From contig VEQH01000046.1 in assembly GCA_018883325.1 (NCBI GenBank), forward strand, positions 1 to 36,610: 36,610 bases of DNA. The letters run 5' to 3'. The DNA comes from Flavobacteriales bacterium (GTDB lineage: Bacteria; Bacteroidota; Bacteroidia; Flavobacteriales_D; Crocinitomicaceae). This document shows, in pieces, positions 34,311-36,610 of the stretch. The position numbers and the translations under genes were made by a program. A model generated the notes under the pieces. It searched no databases, had not been told where the DNA came from, and saw only the letters and a list, made by a program, of their open reading frames with translations. The stretch's first letter is position 1, and each line of letters begins with the position of its first letter.

Positions 34311-35570
34311 ATGAAACTACTTTTAAAAAGCGCCAAAATCCTCGACAAAAGCTCTGAATTTGATAATCAAATCAAAGACGTTCTTATCAATAATGGGAAA
34401 TTTGAAAGAATTGAAAACTCCATTTCAGATGAGGAAGCGATTGTTATTGAATCAGAAAACTTACACTTATCGCAAGGTTGGGTGGACTTAAAAGCAGATT
34501 TTTGTGATCCTGGATTTGAGCACAAGGAAACTATTCTTTCTGGTTTAGATCAAGCAGCTTTCGGAGGTTTTACCCACGTTTGCATTTTGCCTACAACACA
34601 ACCAATTGTTGACGGAAAATCGCAAGTTGAATATATGATGAGCAAAGGATCAAATCACGCAGTTGCAATTCATCCAATTGGAGCAATCACAAAAGGATTG
34701 AAAGGAGAAGAATTAGCTGAAATGTATGATTTATTCCAAAGTGGTGTTCGTTTGTATTCAGATGATTTGCATCCTGTTAGCGCTGGAATTATGTATCGCG
34801 CTTTACTTTACACAAAAAACTTTGGCGGACGTGTAGTTGCTTTTTCTCGCGACTATTCATTGGCAGGAAAAGGAATGGTAAACGAAGGCATTGCTTCCAC
34901 TAAAACGGGTTTAAAAGCTGATCCAAGTATTGCCGAAATCATTCAAGTTGAACGCAATTTACGTTTGGTGGAATACGTTGGTGGAACAATGCACTTAACA
35001 GGTATTTCTTGTGCTGAGAGTGTTGAATTGATTCGAAAAGCGAAGAGAAAAGGCTTGAACATAACAGCTGATGTCAATCTAATGAATTTGCTATATACAG
35101 AGGAAAACATGTTGGATTTTGACGCAATCATGAAAGTTCTACCTGTTTTAAGAACAGAAAATGACCGCTTGGAACTTTGGCATGGCTTGATGGATGGAAC
35201 GATTGATACAGTTGTTTCTGACCACCGACCGATGGATCAAGAAGAAAAAGAATTAGAATTTGACAATGCAAGTTTTGGAGCTTTTCAATTACAAACTTTA
35301 TTCGGAGCATTAAATTGCACCACGCATATTGATTTGGACAAATTCATTAATAGCGTTAGTCATAATGCAAGAATAATCGCACAAATCAATCAACACGCTA
35401 TTTCTGTTGGAAATCAAGTTGATGCAACTGTTTTTGATCCAAGTTTAAATTGGGAATTAAATGAAGAGAATTTGTTATCTCAACATCCGTACAATCCATT
35501 TTATAAGCAAACTTTAGTAGGAAAAGTTTTAGCTGTGGTTAATGGTGGAAAAGCAATCATTCAAAATTAA
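34311..35570 (+). CDS. pyrC: Dihydroorotase homologue lacking part of the metal site
   Basis: 419 residues, amidohydrolase fold, closest to type I dihydroorotases, which cyclise carbamoyl-aspartate in pyrimidine synthesis. The block after the first beta domain reads [19 protein letters not shown], so the usual H-x-H metal pair is K61-x-D63. The VHAED-type His is F178 (AFSRD). His228 (GTMHLTG) and Asp304 (VVSDHRP) remain. The scaffold motifs GGFTHV and KETI-SGL-AA are intact, so this is a real gene rather than a decayed one. It may be a non-catalytic partner, like PyrC' of Pseudomonas; the symbol is for the family. Another pyrC would be expected elsewhere. Confidence 0.83.
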   Translation: MKLLLKSAKILDKSSEFDNQIKDVLINNGKFERIENSISDEEAIVIESENLHLSQGWVDLKADFCDPGFEHKETILSGLDQAAFGGFTHVCILPTTQPIVDGKSQVEYMMSKGSNHAVAIHPIGAITKGLKGEELAEMYDLFQSGVRLYSDDLHPVSAGIMYRALLYTKNFGGRVVAFSRDYSLAGKGMVNEGIASTKTGLKADPSIAEIIQVERNLRLVEYVGGTMHLTGISCAESVELIRKAKRKGLNITADVNLMNLLYTEENMLDFDAIMKVLPVLRTENDRLELWHGLMDGTIDTVVSDHRPMDQEEKELEFDNASFGAFQLQTLFGALNCTTHIDLDKFINSVSHNARIIAQINQHAISVGNQVDATVFDPSLNWELNEENLLSQHPYNPFYKQTLVGKVLAVVNGGKAIIQN

Positions 35571-36132
35571 GCAAGTGTCAAAAAGATCATTTATAAAGCA
35601 ATTTTTTAAGGAGAAAAACATGGTTGGCGCTATGGCTCCAAGCTCGCGTTTTCTTGCTTCAAAAATGTTGAATCATTTACCAATTAAAGAGGCGAAAATC
35701 ATTATTGAACTTGGTCCAGGAACGGGAGTTTTCACTGAGAAGATTATCGAAAAAATGGGTCCAAATACGCAACTCATTGTCGTTGAATTGAATGACACAT
35801 TTTTTGAAGCCTTGGAAAAGAAAATAGCTCACAAAAACGTTCACTTAAAACATGGCTCTGCTGAAGAAATTAGCAAATACCTAAAAGAATTAGGCCACGA
35901 AAAAGCGGATTTAATTATTTCCTCTTTACCACTTGCAGTAATTCCATCAGAAATCCGTCAGAATATTTTAAATGCAATTAAATCACATTTAAATAAAGAA
36001 GGTCAATTCGTTCAGTTTCAATACTCATTGCAATCAAGACGCGCGCTAAAAAAAATATTTACATCTGTAAAATTGAACTTCACTCCTTTTAACTTCCCTC
36101 CTGCTTTTGTTTACACTTGTAACAATATGTAA
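35542..36132 (+). CDS. Class I SAM-dependent methyltransferase (phospholipid N-methyltransferase/Ksg-like)
   Basis: 196 residues from the first ATG. The SAM motif ELGPGTG is at 56-62, followed by an acidic VVELND turn, and the SSLPL motif IV lies near residues 131-135. The preceding VGAMAPSS block is typical of the PmtA-like group, which methylates phosphatidylethanolamine; rRNA dimethylase relatives also fit loosely. The start is uncertain. ATG 35542 overlaps pyrC by 29 bases; GTG 35575 begins just after the pyrC stop; ATG 35620 (Met27) has AAGGAG 6 bases upstream but would cut an N-terminal helix. Substrate not proven. Confidence 0.82.
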   Translation: MVEKQSFKIKQVSKRSFIKQFFKEKNMVGAMAPSSRFLASKMLNHLPIKEAKIIIELGPGTGVFTEKIIEKMGPNTQLIVVELNDTFFEALEKKIAHKNVHLKHGSAEEISKYLKELGHEKADLIISSLPLAVIPSEIRQNILNAIKSHLNKEGQFVQFQYSLQSRRALKKIFTSVKLNFTPFNFPPAFVYTCNNM

Positions 36133-36293
36133 CGATAAATTGGTTTCGATTTTTGGTTATTTGGTTTGATGTTATCTTTAACCCAATTATATTGAACTAA
36201 AAACTCTTCTTAAATGGAAAAGGTTTCAATTAATAGGAAAGTTAAGTTAAAGAAGCTGCTCTACAAACTATTAAATTTAACTTATAAAATTTG
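36133..36293. other. AT-rich intergenic region before the broken membrane gene
   Basis: It holds a possible promoter: TTTG at 36152-36155 and TATCTTTA at 36173-36180 (17-base spacer, one mismatch in the -7 box). A 26-residue open frame begins at 36214 (Lys-rich, MEKVSINRKVK) and its TGA at 36292-36294 overlaps the ATG of the next frame. No homology was recognised, so it is not annotated as a gene. Confidence 0.35.
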
Positions 36294-36470
36294 ATGTCAT
36301 TTTTTAAAAAATATTTTTGGAGAATATGCTTTATAATTATTGGAATTAGCTTAACTATTTCAAATTATTTGACTTTAGTAGAAAATCAAAAATTAGATAA
36401 TACGGAGAATCCAATATTTGTAAAGATTATAATGGCACCAATTAACTGGACAGCTATTTGTCAAAATTAA
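36294..36470 (+). pseudogene. Small membrane-protein gene cut by an IS3-family insertion
   Basis: 58 codons in frame from ATG. The first 51 codons (36294-36446) are host sequence: a basic start MSFFKKYFW, a membrane helix of about 17 residues, then a polar stretch. The next 7 codons (WTAICQN) and the stop come from the insertion sequence end. The 3' part of the gene is not in the window. Its ATG overlaps the stop of a 26-codon frame by one base (TGATG). No family recognised. Confidence 0.55.
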
Positions 36471-36610
36471 GATATTTCAAGATACCATAAGATTGGTTTT
36501 ATAAAAATCATTTGGGGCAATTTGACCTAATGAATCATGTCTTCTTTCATTGTTGTAAAAATCAATATATTTTCTAACCCCTTTCAATAATTCAATCCCA
36601 CCATTTGCTG
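36447..36610 (-). mobile_element. 3' end of an IS3-family insertion sequence
   Basis: The transposase tail (below) and a terminus reading TGGACAGCTATTTGTC from 36447; on the element's own strand this ends in ...AGCTGTCCA, fitting the TG...CA ends of IS3 elements. The element continues past the window, so the second end and the target duplication are unseen. Confidence 0.7.
36477..36610 (-). CDS. IS3-family transposase, C-terminal fragment
   Basis: 43 residues enter from the right edge and stop with TGA at 36477-36479. The core motif KYIDFYNNERRHDSLGQIAP-N-FY is the classic end of the IS3 (IS150/IS3 group, rve-type) transposase integrase domain: Y-I-x-F-Y-N-x-x-R-x-H-x-S-L-G. The catalytic residues lie further upstream, outside the window. 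It would move the element by a circle intermediate if complete. Confidence 0.88.
   Translation of the reverse strand, partial: ANGGIELLKGVRKYIDFYNNERRHDSLGQIAPNDFYKTNLMVS

Noticed and set aside
1-36610. CRISPR arrays, tRNA or rRNA genes, prophage and toxin-antitoxin pairs
   Set aside because: No regularly spaced direct repeats, cloverleaf-like segments or matching protein families were seen by eye.

Overview
The window is an AT-rich chromosomal stretch from a member of the Bacteroidota, most likely a flavobacterial lineage near Crocinitomicaceae/Fluviicola (inference; no rRNA gene is present). The evidence is: a type IX secretion C-terminal sorting domain; many SPII lipoproteins; promoters with the Bacteroidota -7 box TAnnTTTG; almost no Shine-Dalgarno sequences; a BatA-type protein; and flavobacterial-looking DnaK, GyrA and ClpC. 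Both ends run into insertion sequences. Bases 1-99 are the tail of an ISL3/ISAon1-like transposase. Bases 36447-36610 are the end of an IS3-family element that has cut a small membrane-protein gene. This is what a contig bounded by repeats would look like.

Layout, left to right. 1-4.6 kb: IS tail, a large T9SS-exported protein with its terminator, then the overlapping pair pabB (folate) and tilS (tRNA-Ile lysidine). 4.6-7.7 kb: rimO on the minus strand diverges from a small lipoprotein gene, followed by a minus-strand pair of a heavy-metal-domain lipoprotein and an alpha/beta hydrolase. 7.8-9.9 kb: three tandem paralogous lipocalin-like lipoprotein genes, convergent with a 3-hydroxyanthranilate 3,4-dioxygenase gene. 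10.0-12.4 kb: an unknown gene overlapping an ECF-like sigma factor gene, then gatC with a TTG-initiated glycosyltransferase gene on the minus strand. 12.5-16.4 kb: a 121-bp palindromic repeat and a compact glycerol operon glpK-glpD-glpF. 16.5-19.6 kb: a cysteine-cluster protein and dnaK. 19.6-24.3 kb: a DUF4143 ATPase, a second alpha/beta hydrolase and a small operon of unknown lipoproteins. 24.3-30.8 kb: clpC (minus) diverging from gyrA, then an exported TPR protein. 30.8-36.1 kb: an FAD/NAD(P)-binding protein, a BatA-domain membrane protein, a dihydroorotase homologue that lacks several metal ligands, and a SAM methyltransferase.

Most of the window is ordinary housekeeping and envelope biology. 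The parts worth a second look are: the degenerate dihydroorotase; the -7 boxes sitting only 4-6 nt before several start codons (leaderless mRNAs); the rare true Shine-Dalgarno in front of gyrA; the palindromic repeat with a second partial copy 12 kb away; repeated TGTCA/TGACA half-sites before dnaK; the lipocalin-like gene triplet; and the IS insertions at both ends. I did not find a CRISPR array, tRNA, rRNA, prophage or a recognisable defence island.
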